Source: Noviherbaspirillum aridicola
Lineage (GTDB): Bacteria; Pseudomonadota; Gammaproteobacteria; Burkholderiales; Burkholderiaceae_D
DNA: 64,000 nucleotides
Reading direction: 5' to 3'
Assembly (NCBI RefSeq): GCF_019656455.1
Contig: NZ_BPMK01000006.1
Span: 1-64,000, forward strand
A model generated the notes under the pieces. The model saw only the letters and a list, made by a program, of their open reading frames with translations. It was not told the origin of the DNA and searched no databases. The position numbers and the translations under genes are program-made. Below, in pieces: positions 49,817 through 58,762 of the stretch. Position 1 is the stretch's first letter. Each line of letters opens with the position of its first letter.

Positions 49817-51736
49817 ATGTTTGATTTCATTCGCACGCACCAGCGCCTGATGCAGTTTCTGCTGCTGCTGTTCATTTTCCCGTCGTTTGCTTTCTTCGGG
49901 CTGGAAGGCTACACCCGCTTCCGCGAGGGCGACAATGCGATCGCCAAGGTTGCCGGTAAAGCGATCACGCAGCAGGAATTCGAGATGGCCCAGCGGGAGC
50001 AGATGGAGCGCTTCCGCCAGACGTTCGGCCCGCAGTTCGATCCCAAGATGCTCGACACACCCGAGGCGCGCCAGAACATCCTCGACGGCCTGATCGCGCA
50101 GCGCGTGATCGCGGCCGAGGCCGCGGACAAAAAGCTCGCGGTGAGCGACCAGGCTCTGCAGCAGACCATACTTGCCACGCCCGGCCTGACCGGCGCCGAC
50201 GGCAAGTTCGATCTCGAGCGCTACAAGTCGCTGCTGGCGGCACAGGGCATGACGCCCGCGATGTACGAGGCGCGGCTGCGTCAGGACCTGGCGCTGCAGC
50301 AGATCAGTGCGGCGGTGCAGGGCAGCGCGTTCGCGCCCAATACGACCGCGGCCCGCCTGTCCGATCTGAACGACCAGGAGCGGGAAGTCCAGGAACTGCT
50401 GTTCAAGACCTCGGACTACGCCTCCCAGGTCAAGGTCACCGACGACATGCTCAAGGCCTACTATGAAAAGAACGGCAGCCAGTTCGAGGTGCCTGAACAG
50501 GTGAAGGCCGAGTACCTCGTGCTCAACAGCGATGCCGTCGCCTCCCAGATCAGCGTCAGCGAAGCGGACATCAAGTCCTACTATGACCAGAATGCACAGC
50601 GCTACACCGAGGAAGAGCAGCGCCGCGCCAGCCACATCCTGATCAAGACGGGCGAGGGCGTGGACAAGGCCGCGGCGAAGCAGAAGGCCGAGCAGCTGCT
50701 CGCGCAGGTGCGCAAGACGCCGGGCGACTTCGCCAGGCTCGCGAAGGAAAACTCTCAGGATCCGGGTTCCGCGGAGCGTGGCGGCGATCTCGATTTCTTC
50801 GGCAAGGGGATGATGGTCAAGCCCTTCGAGGATGCGGTGTTCCAGCTCAAGAAGGGCGAGATCAGCAACGTGGTGGAATCGGATTTCGGCTTCCACATCA
50901 TCCAGCTCACCGAGGTCAAGCCCGCGCAGGCCAAGAGCTTCGACCAGGTCAAGGGCGAGATCGCCGCGGAGATCAAGAAGCAGCTCGCGCAGAAGAAGTA
51001 CGCGGAGATGGCCGAGCAGTTCAGCGACCTGGTGTATGAGCAGGCCGACAGCCTGAAGCCGGCGGCGGACAAGCTGAACCTGAAAATCCAGACCGCCGAG
51101 GGCCTGAGCCGCGCGCCGAAGGCGGACCCCGCGCAGAACGCGCCGGTCAACCATCCGAAGTTCCTTGCCGCGCTGTTCTCGGATGAAGCGATCAAGAACA
51201 AGCGCAATACCGAAGCGGTGGAAGTTGCGCCGAATACCCTGATCGCGGGCCGCGTCGTGGATTACAAGCCTGTCACCCGCCGTCCGCTGGACGAGGTCAA
51301 GGACATCGTGCGCGAACGCGTGACGCAGGAAGAGGCGCTCGCACTGGCACGCAAGGCCGGCGAGGCCAGGCTGGCTGACGTCCGGAGCAGTGGCGAGGTC
51401 AAGGGCTTCTCCGAGCCGAAGACCGTGTCCCGCGTGAAGACGCCGACCATCGAGGCGCAGGCGCTGTCGGCCGTGATGAAAGCCGACGCATCCAAGCTGC
51501 CGGCCTTCGTCGGCGTCGAACTCGGCGGCCGCGGCTACGGCGTCTACCGCATCAACAAGGTCTCGCAGCCGGCGCAACCCGACGCCGCGCGTCGCCAGAA
51601 CGAGCAGCAGCAGATCGCGGGTGCGCTCGCGCAGCAGGAGGTCGAGGCCTACCTCGACGCCCTGAAGAAGAAGCACAAGGTCGAGATCCTGAAACCGTTC
51701 ACCGCCTCTGCCGAGGCGCAGACCGAACAGAAGTAG
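49817..51736 (+). CDS. ppiD: Peptidyl-prolyl isomerase/chaperone PpiD
   Basis: A 639-residue membrane-anchored periplasmic chaperone. One N-terminal transmembrane helix (RLMQFLLLLFIFPSFAFFGL) is followed by a SurA-like N-domain, a parvulin domain (about 265-365, EEQRRASHILIKTGEG...GDLDFFGKGMMVKPFEDAVFQLKKGEIS...SDFGFHIIQLTEV) and a C-terminal helical part. It helps newly exported proteins leave the translocon. ATG 49817 places the helix correctly. Its location after lon and the tRNAs is usual for Burkholderiales. Confidence 0.93.
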   Translation: MFDFIRTHQRLMQFLLLLFIFPSFAFFGLEGYTRFREGDNAIAKVAGKAITQQEFEMAQREQMERFRQTFGPQFDPKMLDTPEARQNILDGLIAQRVIAAEAADKKLAVSDQALQQTILATPGLTGADGKFDLERYKSLLAAQGMTPAMYEARLRQDLALQQISAAVQGSAFAPNTTAARLSDLNDQEREVQELLFKTSDYASQVKVTDDMLKAYYEKNGSQFEVPEQVKAEYLVLNSDAVASQISVSEADIKSYYDQNAQRYTEEEQRRASHILIKTGEGVDKAAAKQKAEQLLAQVRKTPGDFARLAKENSQDPGSAERGGDLDFFGKGMMVKPFEDAVFQLKKGEISNVVESDFGFHIIQLTEVKPAQAKSFDQVKGEIAAEIKKQLAQKKYAEMAEQFSDLVYEQADSLKPAADKLNLKIQTAEGLSRAPKADPAQNAPVNHPKFLAALFSDEAIKNKRNTEAVEVAPNTLIAGRVVDYKPVTRRPLDEVKDIVRERVTQEEALALARKAGEARLADVRSSGEVKGFSEPKTVSRVKTPTIEAQALSAVMKADASKLPAFVGVELGGRGYGVYRINKVSQPAQPDAARRQNEQQQIAGALAQQEVEAYLDALKKKHKVEILKPFTASAEAQTEQK

Positions 51737-51752
51737 GCTGAGGCATTCAGAC

Positions 51753-51780
51753 AAGCCGCTCCCGAAGGAGCGGCTTTTTT
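51753..51780. terminator. Bidirectional terminator between ppiD and tesA
   Basis: AAGCCGCTCC, loop CGAA, and GGAGCGGCTT form a 10-bp stem followed by six T. It lies between convergent genes. Confidence 0.93.
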
Positions 51781-52435
51781 ATTTCGGGGCCCGCAGCATG
51801 CCTTTGAGCACCGGCCAGATATTGTCGAGGATGACCGGCTGGGCTTGCGCGGTGGGGTGGATACGGTCGGCCTGGAAAAGGTCGACCCGGTCGGCGACGC
51901 CCTCGAGAAGAAAGGGCACCAGCGCGGCCCTGGTTTCCTGCGCGAGCTTGCGGTACATCCCGAAGAACTGCTGGGTGTACTCCCGGCCGTAGTTGGGAGG
52001 GATCTGCATGCCGGCCAGCAGGACCCTTGCATTCGCCTGCTGCGACGCCGTGATCATAGCGCGCAGATTGGCCTCGGCGCTCTTCACCGGCAGGCCACGC
52101 AGGCCGTCGTTGCCGCCGAGTTCGATGATGACCAGGTCCGGACGATGCTTGTCGAGCAGGGCGGGCAGCCGTGCCCGGCCGCCGCTGGTGGTTTCGCCGC
52201 TGATGCTGGCGTTGACCACGGTGACCGGCAGGTTTTCTTCCTTGATCCGCTTCTCCAGCAGGCTGACCCAGCCGCTGCCGCGCACCAGGCCGTATTCCGC
52301 GGACAGACTGTCGCCCAGCACCAGCAGGGTTTTTGATGCAGAATAGGCAAACGACGAAACGAAGACGAGCGACAACGCCGCCATCCATCGCAGCCAGCGC
52401 GCTGCCCAACCTGATTTTCCATTCTGAGATTGCAT
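51779..52435 (-). CDS. tesA: Periplasmic SGNH esterase/lysophospholipase (TesA family)
   Basis: A 218-residue GDSL/SGNH hydrolase. A signal peptide (RWLRWMAALSLVFVSSFAYSAS) precedes block I with the nucleophile Ser (LLVLGDSLSAEYGL), the Gly block (NASISGETTSGG), the Asn block (IIELGGNDGLRG) and the catalytic D..H (DRIHPTAQAQP). It hydrolyses acyl esters or lysophospholipids in the periplasm. GAGGAAGG before ATG 52435 supports this start. The ATG overlaps the divergent ybbA ATG in the four bases CATG, so each gene's ribosome-binding site is inside the other's coding frame. Confidence 0.92.
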   Translation of the reverse strand: MQSQNGKSGWAARWLRWMAALSLVFVSSFAYSASKTLLVLGDSLSAEYGLVRGSGWVSLLEKRIKEENLPVTVVNASISGETTSGGRARLPALLDKHRPDLVIIELGGNDGLRGLPVKSAEANLRAMITASQQANARVLLAGMQIPPNYGREYTQQFFGMYRKLAQETRAALVPFLLEGVADRVDLFQADRIHPTAQAQPVILDNIWPVLKGMLRAPK

Positions 52436-53135
52436 GCAAGAGCCTTCCTCGATTCCAGCGATTGAAGTGAGCCGATTGAGCAAGCGGGTAGCCGATGCTT
52501 CCGGCGAGTTGACGATCTTGAATGAGGTCGATTTTACCGTTGCACGCGGAGAGACGCTGGCGATCGTCGGCGCCTCCGGCTCGGGCAAGTCGACGCTGCT
52601 CGGACTGCTGGCCGGACTCGATACGCCTTCGGAGGGAAGCGTGAAGCTCGACGGCGTCGATATCTACGGACTGGATGAGGATGGACGGGCCGGGTTGCGG
52701 CAGGCCAAGCTCGGCTTCGTGTTCCAGTCGTTTCAGCTGCTGTCGCACCTGACCGCGCTGGAAAACGTGATGCTGCCGCTGGAGTTGCGTCGCGAAGCTT
52801 CGCCGCGGGAAAAGGCCGAGGAAATGCTGGGCCGGGTCGGCCTTTCGAGCCGCCTGCGCCACTATCCGAAATATCTGTCCGGTGGCGAGCAGCAGCGGGT
52901 TGCGCTCGCGCGCGCCTTCGTGACCCAGCCGCCGCTGCTGTTCGCCGACGAGCCGACCGGCAGCCTCGACGCCGCGACCGGCGAAGCCGTGATCAAGCTG
53001 ATGTTCGAACTGAACCAGGAGCGGGGCTCGACCCTGGTGCTGGTGACGCACGATCCCTCCATCGCCGCGCGCTGCGGGCGCACCATCACGATCGCCGCCG
53101 GCCGTCTCCTGCGTACTCCCGAATCAGCCGGTTGA
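52434..53135 (+). CDS. ybbA: ABC transporter ATPase, YbbA/LolD family
   Basis: A 233-residue ATPase. Walker A GASGSGKSTL, the Q-loop in FVFQSFQLL, signature LSGGEQQRVALARAF, Walker B LLFADEPTGSLD and switch His in LVTHD are all intact. Position opposite tesA matches the E. coli ybbA-tesA pair. The YbbP-type permease that normally follows ybbA is missing here. The ATPase may use a permease encoded elsewhere. The end overlaps the convergent NAD(P)HX-repair gene by 50 bases. Confidence 0.9.
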   Translation: MQEPSSIPAIEVSRLSKRVADASGELTILNEVDFTVARGETLAIVGASGSGKSTLLGLLAGLDTPSEGSVKLDGVDIYGLDEDGRAGLRQAKLGFVFQSFQLLSHLTALENVMLPLELRREASPREKAEEMLGRVGLSSRLRHYPKYLSGGEQQRVALARAFVTQPPLLFADEPTGSLDAATGEAVIKLMFELNQERGSTLVLVTHDPSIAARCGRTITIAAGRLLRTPESAG

Positions 53136-54618
53136 TCGCCCGCCGGATCGCCGGGGCCAGTTCGCCGGCGGTAAGTCCCACCGGGCCGACTCCCTCCGCA
53201 ACCAGTTCGTCGGCGGCCGTGCCGTGCACCCATGTTGCGGCGAGCGCGGCCTGCATCGATGTCAGCCCCTGCGCAAGCAGCGCACCCGCGAGGCCGGCAA
53301 GCACGTCGCCGGTGCCGCCGGTGGCGAGTGCCGGATTGCCCGTCGGGTTGATCGCCGCCTCGCCGTCGGGCGACGCGATCACGCTGCCCGATCCCTTCAG
53401 GATGACCACCGCATTGCACTCGCCCGCGAGACGGCGCGCGGCGGCGATGCGATCTCCCTGCACGGCGGCAGTATCGGTGCCGAGCAGGCGAGCGGCTTCG
53501 AGCGGGTGGGGCGTGAGCAGGGCCTCGCCCTGCCGTTCGCGCAGCACTGCACGAAGCTGCGGGTCCGTGGCGATGAGATTCAGGGCGTCGGCATCGAGCA
53601 CGGCGGGCATGGTCGAACGCAGCACCCGCCGCAGCGATTCGGCGGCGGCCACCGAGGTGCCGAGGCCGGGGCCGATCACCGCCACGCCAGACGAAAAATC
53701 CATCTCCTCGGCGCGCCTGCACATCAGTTCGGGTTGCCGGTCGTCGTAGGCGGGCGGCGCATCGAGAAACCCGGCGAACACCCGTCCTGCTCCCGCATGC
53801 AGGGCGGCGCGACCGGCGAGCATGAGCGCACCGCCCATTCCCCGGGCGCCGCCAACGAGGCGTACGTCGCCATGACTGCCCTTGTGGGAGTAATGCGGAC
53901 GCGGACGCAGCGCCTCCGCAAACAGCGGCGGTTGGTTCAGGACGAGCCTGACGGGGAAGAACCGTTCCTTCGGAATACCGAGCGCGTCGACGGTGACTTC
54001 GCCGGCATGGTCGCGGCCGTATCCGGTATGGAGGCCGGGCTTGTCGCCGATGAAGGTCAGGGTATGGGTTGCGCGGACGGCGATACCGGAGCCGCCGGCC
54101 GGCATGCCGGTGTCCGCATCCAGTCCGCTCGGAATGTCGACGGCCAGGACCGGGCATGCCAGGGCGTTGAGCGCGTCGATCAGCGCCGGGTAGTCGCCGG
54201 CGAGGCCGCGTGCGAGCCCGATGCCGAACAGGCCGTCGATCGCCAGGTCCCAGGTGCCGTTCCGGATGCGGTCAGGATCGGCGGCGATAAAGGGGAGTCC
54301 TGCCGCCGCTGCCAGGTCGAACGCCCGCTGCGCGTCCTCGGGACGTCTTGCGTGCTCGGGGCAAAGCATGACCCCGGGCCGGGCGCCTGCCTGCATCAGC
54401 AGCGTGGCCGCCTGCAATGCGTCGCCGCCATTGTTGCCGGGACCGGCCAGTACGAGTACGGAGGCGCCGGGCGCGCGGGCACCGAGCAGTTCGAGCGAGC
54501 GCCGCGCGACCGCGGCGGCGGCCCGGCTCATCAGTGTGCCGGGCGGCAGCGCGGACAGCGCCGCCTGCTCGATGCGGCGCAATTCGGCGGTCAGATAGAG
54601 CGCGTGGGGAGAGGACAT
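53086..54618 (-). CDS. nnr: Bifunctional NAD(P)HX epimerase/dehydratase
   Basis: A 510-residue fusion protein. The N-terminal epimerase domain (about 1-215) has VLVLAGPGNNGGDALQAA and PVLAVDIPSGLDADTG. The C-terminal ADP-dependent dehydratase domain (about 225-510) has HKGSHGDVRLVGGARGMGGA, LDADALNLI, LLTPHPLEAARLL and TGGTGDVLAGLAGALLAQG. It repairs hydrated NADH and NADPH. ATG 54618 is preferred over a TTG nine codons upstream. The 3' end lies antisense to the last 50 bases of ybbA. Confidence 0.93.
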   Translation of the reverse strand: MSSPHALYLTAELRRIEQAALSALPPGTLMSRAAAAVARRSLELLGARAPGASVLVLAGPGNNGGDALQAATLLMQAGARPGVMLCPEHARRPEDAQRAFDLAAAAGLPFIAADPDRIRNGTWDLAIDGLFGIGLARGLAGDYPALIDALNALACPVLAVDIPSGLDADTGMPAGGSGIAVRATHTLTFIGDKPGLHTGYGRDHAGEVTVDALGIPKERFFPVRLVLNQPPLFAEALRPRPHYSHKGSHGDVRLVGGARGMGGALMLAGRAALHAGAGRVFAGFLDAPPAYDDRQPELMCRRAEEMDFSSGVAVIGPGLGTSVAAAESLRRVLRSTMPAVLDADALNLIATDPQLRAVLRERQGEALLTPHPLEAARLLGTDTAAVQGDRIAAARRLAGECNAVVILKGSGSVIASPDGEAAINPTGNPALATGGTGDVLAGLAGALLAQGLTSMQAALAATWVHGTAADELVAEGVGPVGLTAGELAPAIRRAINRLIREYAGDGRRRS

Positions 54619-54677
54619 GGCAATTCGGCGTAGCGGATTCGACAAGATTGTATGTCAAGCCCACGCCGGCCGGCGCG

Positions 54678-55787
54678 CTATGGCGTCAGCCGTTTCACCA
54701 CATGATCCGCGATGGCGAGCGACGCGGTCAGCCCCGGCGACTCCATGCCGTACAGGCCGAGATAGCCCGGGTGCGCGTGCGAGGCGAACAGGAAGTCCGC
54801 CGCCGGTTCGGCGGGCGACGAGATCTTGGGCCGCACGCCCGAGTAAGCCGGTTGCAGGGCGCCGTCCGGCAGCGCCGGCCAGTAGCGCCGGATCTCGCTG
54901 TAGAAGGCCTGCGCGCGCTGCGGGTCGACCTGGTAGTCGATGGCATCGGGATCCGTATCCAGCCACTCCACGTCCGGTCCGAAGCGCGCCTGTCCGCCAA
55001 GGTCGAGCGTGAGATGCACGCCCAGTCCGCCCGCTTCCGGCACCGGATAGATCAGGTGCGAGAAGGGCGCTTTCGCCGCCAGCGAATAGTAGTTGCCCTT
55101 GGCGAGGTAGCCACGGGGCACCGTGCCGTCGTCGAGCCCGGTAATCGCGGCGGCAAGCCGCGGCGCCCATAGCCCGGCGCAGTTGATCACCGTCCTGACG
55201 AGAACTTCGGCGTCGCCATCGTCGGTTCGCATGCGCAGGACGATGCCTTCAGGGGTCGTCTCGCCACCGGTGATGAGGGTGGCGAAGGCAAACTGCGCAC
55301 CGGCGTTTTCCGCATCGCCCTGCAGCGCGGTCATGTAGGCATGGCTGTCGATGATGCCGGTATTGGGCGACCAGAGGGCGGACGTGCAGGCGAGCGCCGG
55401 TTCGCGTGCGCGGGCTTCGTCGGCGCTGAGCAGCGAGACTTCATGGCAGCCGTTTGCCTGCGCCTGCGCGTGGATGGCGGCGAGGCTGGGCTGCTGCTGC
55501 GCCAACGTCGCCACCACCAGCTTGCCGCAGCGCCGGTGGGGGATCGCACGGTCTTGCAGGTAGCGATAGAGAGCATCCCGTCCGCTCACGCACAGGCTCG
55601 CCTTGAGACTGTGCGTCGGATAGTAGAGCCCCGCATGGATGACTTCACTGTTGCGCGAACTGGTTTCCATGCCGATGGCCGCATTGCGCTCGACCACGAA
55701 CACTTCGCGCCCGGACAGGGCAAGCGCGCGGGCGACGGCGAGACCGACCACGCCGGCGCCGATAACGATGCAGTCGATGCTATCCAT
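54678..55787 (-). CDS. FAD-dependent oxidoreductase, L-2-hydroxyglutarate-oxidase-like
   Basis: A 369-residue DAO-family flavoprotein. [30 protein letters not shown] binds [20 protein letters not shown] is the signature of LhgO/L2HGDH proteins, and [32 protein letters not shown] is the C-terminal FAD segment. L-2-hydroxyglutarate is the probable substrate by family. ATG 55787 lies eight bases inside the end of the upstream gene, so the two FAD enzymes are coupled. Confidence 0.82.
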   Translation of the reverse strand: MDSIDCIVIGAGVVGLAVARALALSGREVFVVERNAAIGMETSSRNSEVIHAGLYYPTHSLKASLCVSGRDALYRYLQDRAIPHRRCGKLVVATLAQQQPSLAAIHAQAQANGCHEVSLLSADEARAREPALACTSALWSPNTGIIDSHAYMTALQGDAENAGAQFAFATLITGGETTPEGIVLRMRTDDGDAEVLVRTVINCAGLWAPRLAAAITGLDDGTVPRGYLAKGNYYSLAAKAPFSHLIYPVPEAGGLGVHLTLDLGGQARFGPDVEWLDTDPDAIDYQVDPQRAQAFYSEIRRYWPALPDGALQPAYSGVRPKISSPAEPAADFLFASHAHPGYLGLYGMESPGLTASLAIADHVVKRLTP

Positions 55788-57030
55788 AACGTGACATGGT
55801 GAGGCCGTCCATGTCGATATCGGTCGCCTGGCCGGAAACGATGTCCGCCACCAGCTTGCCCGCTCCCGCGGCCATGGACCAGCCGAGTTCGCCATGGGCG
55901 ATGTTGAGGTAAACGTCCCGTACCGGCGTCGGCCCGATCAGCGGCACCGAGTCCGGCAACATGAGGCGCGTCCCGCTCCAGAAGGTCGCCTGCGAATAGC
56001 CGGCGGCATTCGGAAACCAGTCGCCTGCCGCGCGCAACAGGGTGCGCAGCGCGCGTTCCTTCAGGGCGGGGCTCGGGCCGGTGAGTTCGGTCACGCCCGA
56101 TATGCGCACGCGGCTGCCGAGGCGGGCGATTTCGATGCCGTATGCCTCGTCCGATACCGCCGACCGCGGCGCATACTCGAAATCGCGGATGAGCGCGGTC
56201 GCGGCGTACTGCCGTGCCGGATAGAGCGGCAGCCGGATGCCGAGCGGCTGCAGCAGGCGGTCGCTGTCGGCGCCGGCCGCCACCACCACCGCATCCACCG
56301 GCACGCGCTCGCCATCGAGCGTCAGTGCGAGGCCGCGGGATTCCTGTTCGATGCGTTGGACCTGAGTCCCGAACCTGAAACGCACGCCGATGTCGGCGGC
56401 CGCATGCTTCATGCGGCGCGCGAACAGCGGACAGTTGCCGGCCTCGTCCTGGGGGAAATGCAGCGCGCCGGCGAGCGGCGTGTCGCTGGCGAGCGCGGGT
56501 TCTATCGCACGCGCGGCGTCGGCATCGAGCACCTGGTGCGGGATGCCGTTTTCGGCGAGCAGGGAGATGCCCGCTTCCGCCAGTTTCATGTCCTTGTCGG
56601 TGCGGAACAGTTGCAGCACGCCCTGCGTCTGCTCATAGTCGAACTGGTAATACTCGCGCAGGCGCCGCACCAGGTCCTGGCTGTAGAGGCCGAGCCGCTG
56701 CAGGCGGCTGCGGTTGATGCGGTAGCGGTCGAGTTCGCACTCCGCGACCCAGCGCCGCGCCCAGCGCCACAGCGGGCGGTTCAGACCGGGCTTGAGCAGG
56801 ACGCCGGTTTCCGGCTGAAACAGGTTGGACAATATCCTGCGCGGCATGCCGGGCGCCGCCGACGGACTTGCGTACGCCGGCGCCACCAGTCCGGAGCTGG
56901 CGAAGCTCGATTCCTGCGCAACATTCTGGTGCCGCTCGATGAGCACGACATCGTGGCCCGCATCGGCAAGAAAGAACGCGGTACAGACGCCGGAGATGCC
57001 GCCGCCTATCACTGCTACCTGTTTTGTCAC
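55780..57030 (-). CDS. D-amino acid dehydrogenase (DadA-like)
   Basis: A 416-residue FAD enzyme. [30 protein letters not shown] is the nucleotide-binding start, [22 protein letters not shown] the DadA-type motif, and [26 protein letters not shown] the C-terminal FAD motif. It oxidises D-amino acids, feeding electrons to the respiratory chain. A racemase partner gene (dadX) is not adjacent, though alr is in the window 23 kb away. It overlaps the LhgO-like gene by eight bases. Confidence 0.86.
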   Translation of the reverse strand: MTKQVAVIGGGISGVCTAFFLADAGHDVVLIERHQNVAQESSFASSGLVAPAYASPSAAPGMPRRILSNLFQPETGVLLKPGLNRPLWRWARRWVAECELDRYRINRSRLQRLGLYSQDLVRRLREYYQFDYEQTQGVLQLFRTDKDMKLAEAGISLLAENGIPHQVLDADAARAIEPALASDTPLAGALHFPQDEAGNCPLFARRMKHAAADIGVRFRFGTQVQRIEQESRGLALTLDGERVPVDAVVVAAGADSDRLLQPLGIRLPLYPARQYAATALIRDFEYAPRSAVSDEAYGIEIARLGSRVRISGVTELTGPSPALKERALRTLLRAAGDWFPNAAGYSQATFWSGTRLMLPDSVPLIGPTPVRDVYLNIAHGELGWSMAAGAGKLVADIVSGQATDIDMDGLTMSRYG

Positions 57031-57243
57031 TTCGTCTACCTGTGATTGCTGTCCGGGAGTGGCGGCATGGATGCCGGTTGTCGCGGGAGGGAATGCCGGG
57101 CGCCGCGCCGGCGAGGCGCGACGGGCGCAGAGTAGACCGGCTGCCGCGCGGCCGGTTCTGCGCCGACATTTTATTCGTTCCCCGCGGGATTGCGGAGGAA
57201 GAAAAACAGCTTATCGGGAAGCGTTGCGCAGCTGTCTTTCCAT

Positions 57244-58557
57244 TCACGCAAGCACCGCGGCGACGGCGCGCGCCACCGCCAGCACCCGCGCGTCGGACAT
57301 CGCAGGGCCGGCGACCGACAGGCCGACGGGAAGCGTTCCGGCGGCGTGGCAGGGCAGCGAAATCGCGCAGCCATCGAGCAGGTTGATGGTCGAGGTGTTC
57401 CTGAGCAGCAGGCCGTTGACGCGGAAGAATTCCTGTTCCGAGGTTTCCAGTTCCGCGATCGGGGGCGCCACGATGGGGACGGTCGGCATCAGCATCGCAT
57501 CGAACGGGGCCAGTTCGGCCTCCATGCGCGCGATCCATTCGCGCCGCCGGCGATGCAGGTCGATGTAGTCCGCCGCGCTCATGGTCTCGCCGGTACGGAT
57601 GCGTCTGGCCACGCGGAAGTCGTACTCGGCTTCCCGCTGCGCGAGCAGGCCGCGATGCCAGGAAAAGGATTCCGCGCCCGAGAACTTGTTGAGATCGGCC
57701 GCCTCCGCCAGCGGCGCGAACGGCGCTTCGACGATGCGCGCGCCCGCGGCCGACAGCCTGGTCAGCGCGGTCGAAAACGAAGCCGCCACATGCGGATCGA
57801 GGGCATCCAGCGCCAGCGTGCGCGGCAGCGCGAGCCGCAGGCCGGCCAGCGGCAGCGCCGGCACGGCAAGCGGTTCGTCTGCGATGATCGCGTCCAGCAG
57901 GAGGCAATCCTCGACCGAGCGCGTCATCGCGCAGATCGTATCGAGCGTCGTCGACAGCGGAATGGCGCCGGCGAGCGGCACCCGGCGCGCGGTCGGCTTG
58001 AAGCCCACGATGCCGCAGAGTGCGGCCGGAATGCGGATGGAGCCGCCGGTATCGGAACCGATGCCCGCCACGCAGCTGCCATTTGCCACCGACACCGCGG
58101 CGCCAGAGGATGAGCCGCCCGGGATCCGCGCGACTTCGCGGTCGGCCGGGTTGCGCGGCGTGCCGTAGTGCGGATTGAGCCCGACGCCCGAGAACGCGAA
58201 CTCGGTCATGTTGGTCTTGCCGAGAATCGCCGCGCCGGCCGCGCGCAGGCGGCTGACTACCGGCGCATCCGACCGGGCCGGCGGTGCATCCGCGAGCACC
58301 ACCGAGCCGGCAAGCGTCGTCTCGCCGCCGACGTCGAGCAGATCCTTGATCGACACCGGCAGTCCTGCCAGCGGCGTCAGCGTCACGCCGGCCGCACGCA
58401 TCGCGTCGGCATGCGTGGCCGATGCGCGCGCTGCGTCCGGATAGAGGCGGGTGAAGACGGAAGCCGATGCGGCAGCGGCTTCCAGGCAGGTATCGAGCAG
58501 CGCACGCCTCGGCACGTCTGCGAGGTCGGCGATGTTTCTGGCGTTGAGAGGATTCAT
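57244..58557 (-). CDS. Amidase, amidase-signature family
   Basis: A 437-residue enzyme. The Ser-cisSer-Lys triad is visible: Lys in GLPVSIKDLLDVGG, the Ser cluster IPGGSSSGAAVSVANG and the nucleophile Ser in GSDTGGSIRIPAALCG. It is smaller than GatA and lacks GatCAB partners nearby, so it is a stand-alone amidase, substrate unknown. The 213 bases separating it from the DadA-like gene contain no gene. Confidence 0.87.
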   Translation of the reverse strand: MNPLNARNIADLADVPRRALLDTCLEAAAASASVFTRLYPDAARASATHADAMRAAGVTLTPLAGLPVSIKDLLDVGGETTLAGSVVLADAPPARSDAPVVSRLRAAGAAILGKTNMTEFAFSGVGLNPHYGTPRNPADREVARIPGGSSSGAAVSVANGSCVAGIGSDTGGSIRIPAALCGIVGFKPTARRVPLAGAIPLSTTLDTICAMTRSVEDCLLLDAIIADEPLAVPALPLAGLRLALPRTLALDALDPHVAASFSTALTRLSAAGARIVEAPFAPLAEAADLNKFSGAESFSWHRGLLAQREAEYDFRVARRIRTGETMSAADYIDLHRRRREWIARMEAELAPFDAMLMPTVPIVAPPIAELETSEQEFFRVNGLLLRNTSTINLLDGCAISLPCHAAGTLPVGLSVAGPAMSDARVLAVARAVAAVLA

Positions 58558-58685
58558 GGAGGGATCGTGATGAATTGCTCAGGACGGTTATCGGTGCACG
58601 GGCACTGCACGGGAACAATAGCATAGGCATGCGGCACAGGCGCCGGCGCGGGGAGGGCGGGCGATGGCGAGCGTCAGGCTCGCGG

Positions 58686-58691
58686 TATAAT
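58686..58691 (+). promoter_or_regulatory. Candidate -10 hexamer for purL
   Basis: TATAAT is an exact -10 match, 72 bases before the chosen purL start in the 205-base gap between amidase and purL. A -35 at 17 bases upstream is poor. A purine-repressor site was not seen. Confidence 0.4.
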
Positions 58692-58762
58692 CGCGGTTTC
58701 CCGATCCAACCCGCAGGGCCGGCCGGTTGTGCATGGCCGTCTGCATCAAGACTCTTGCCGAC

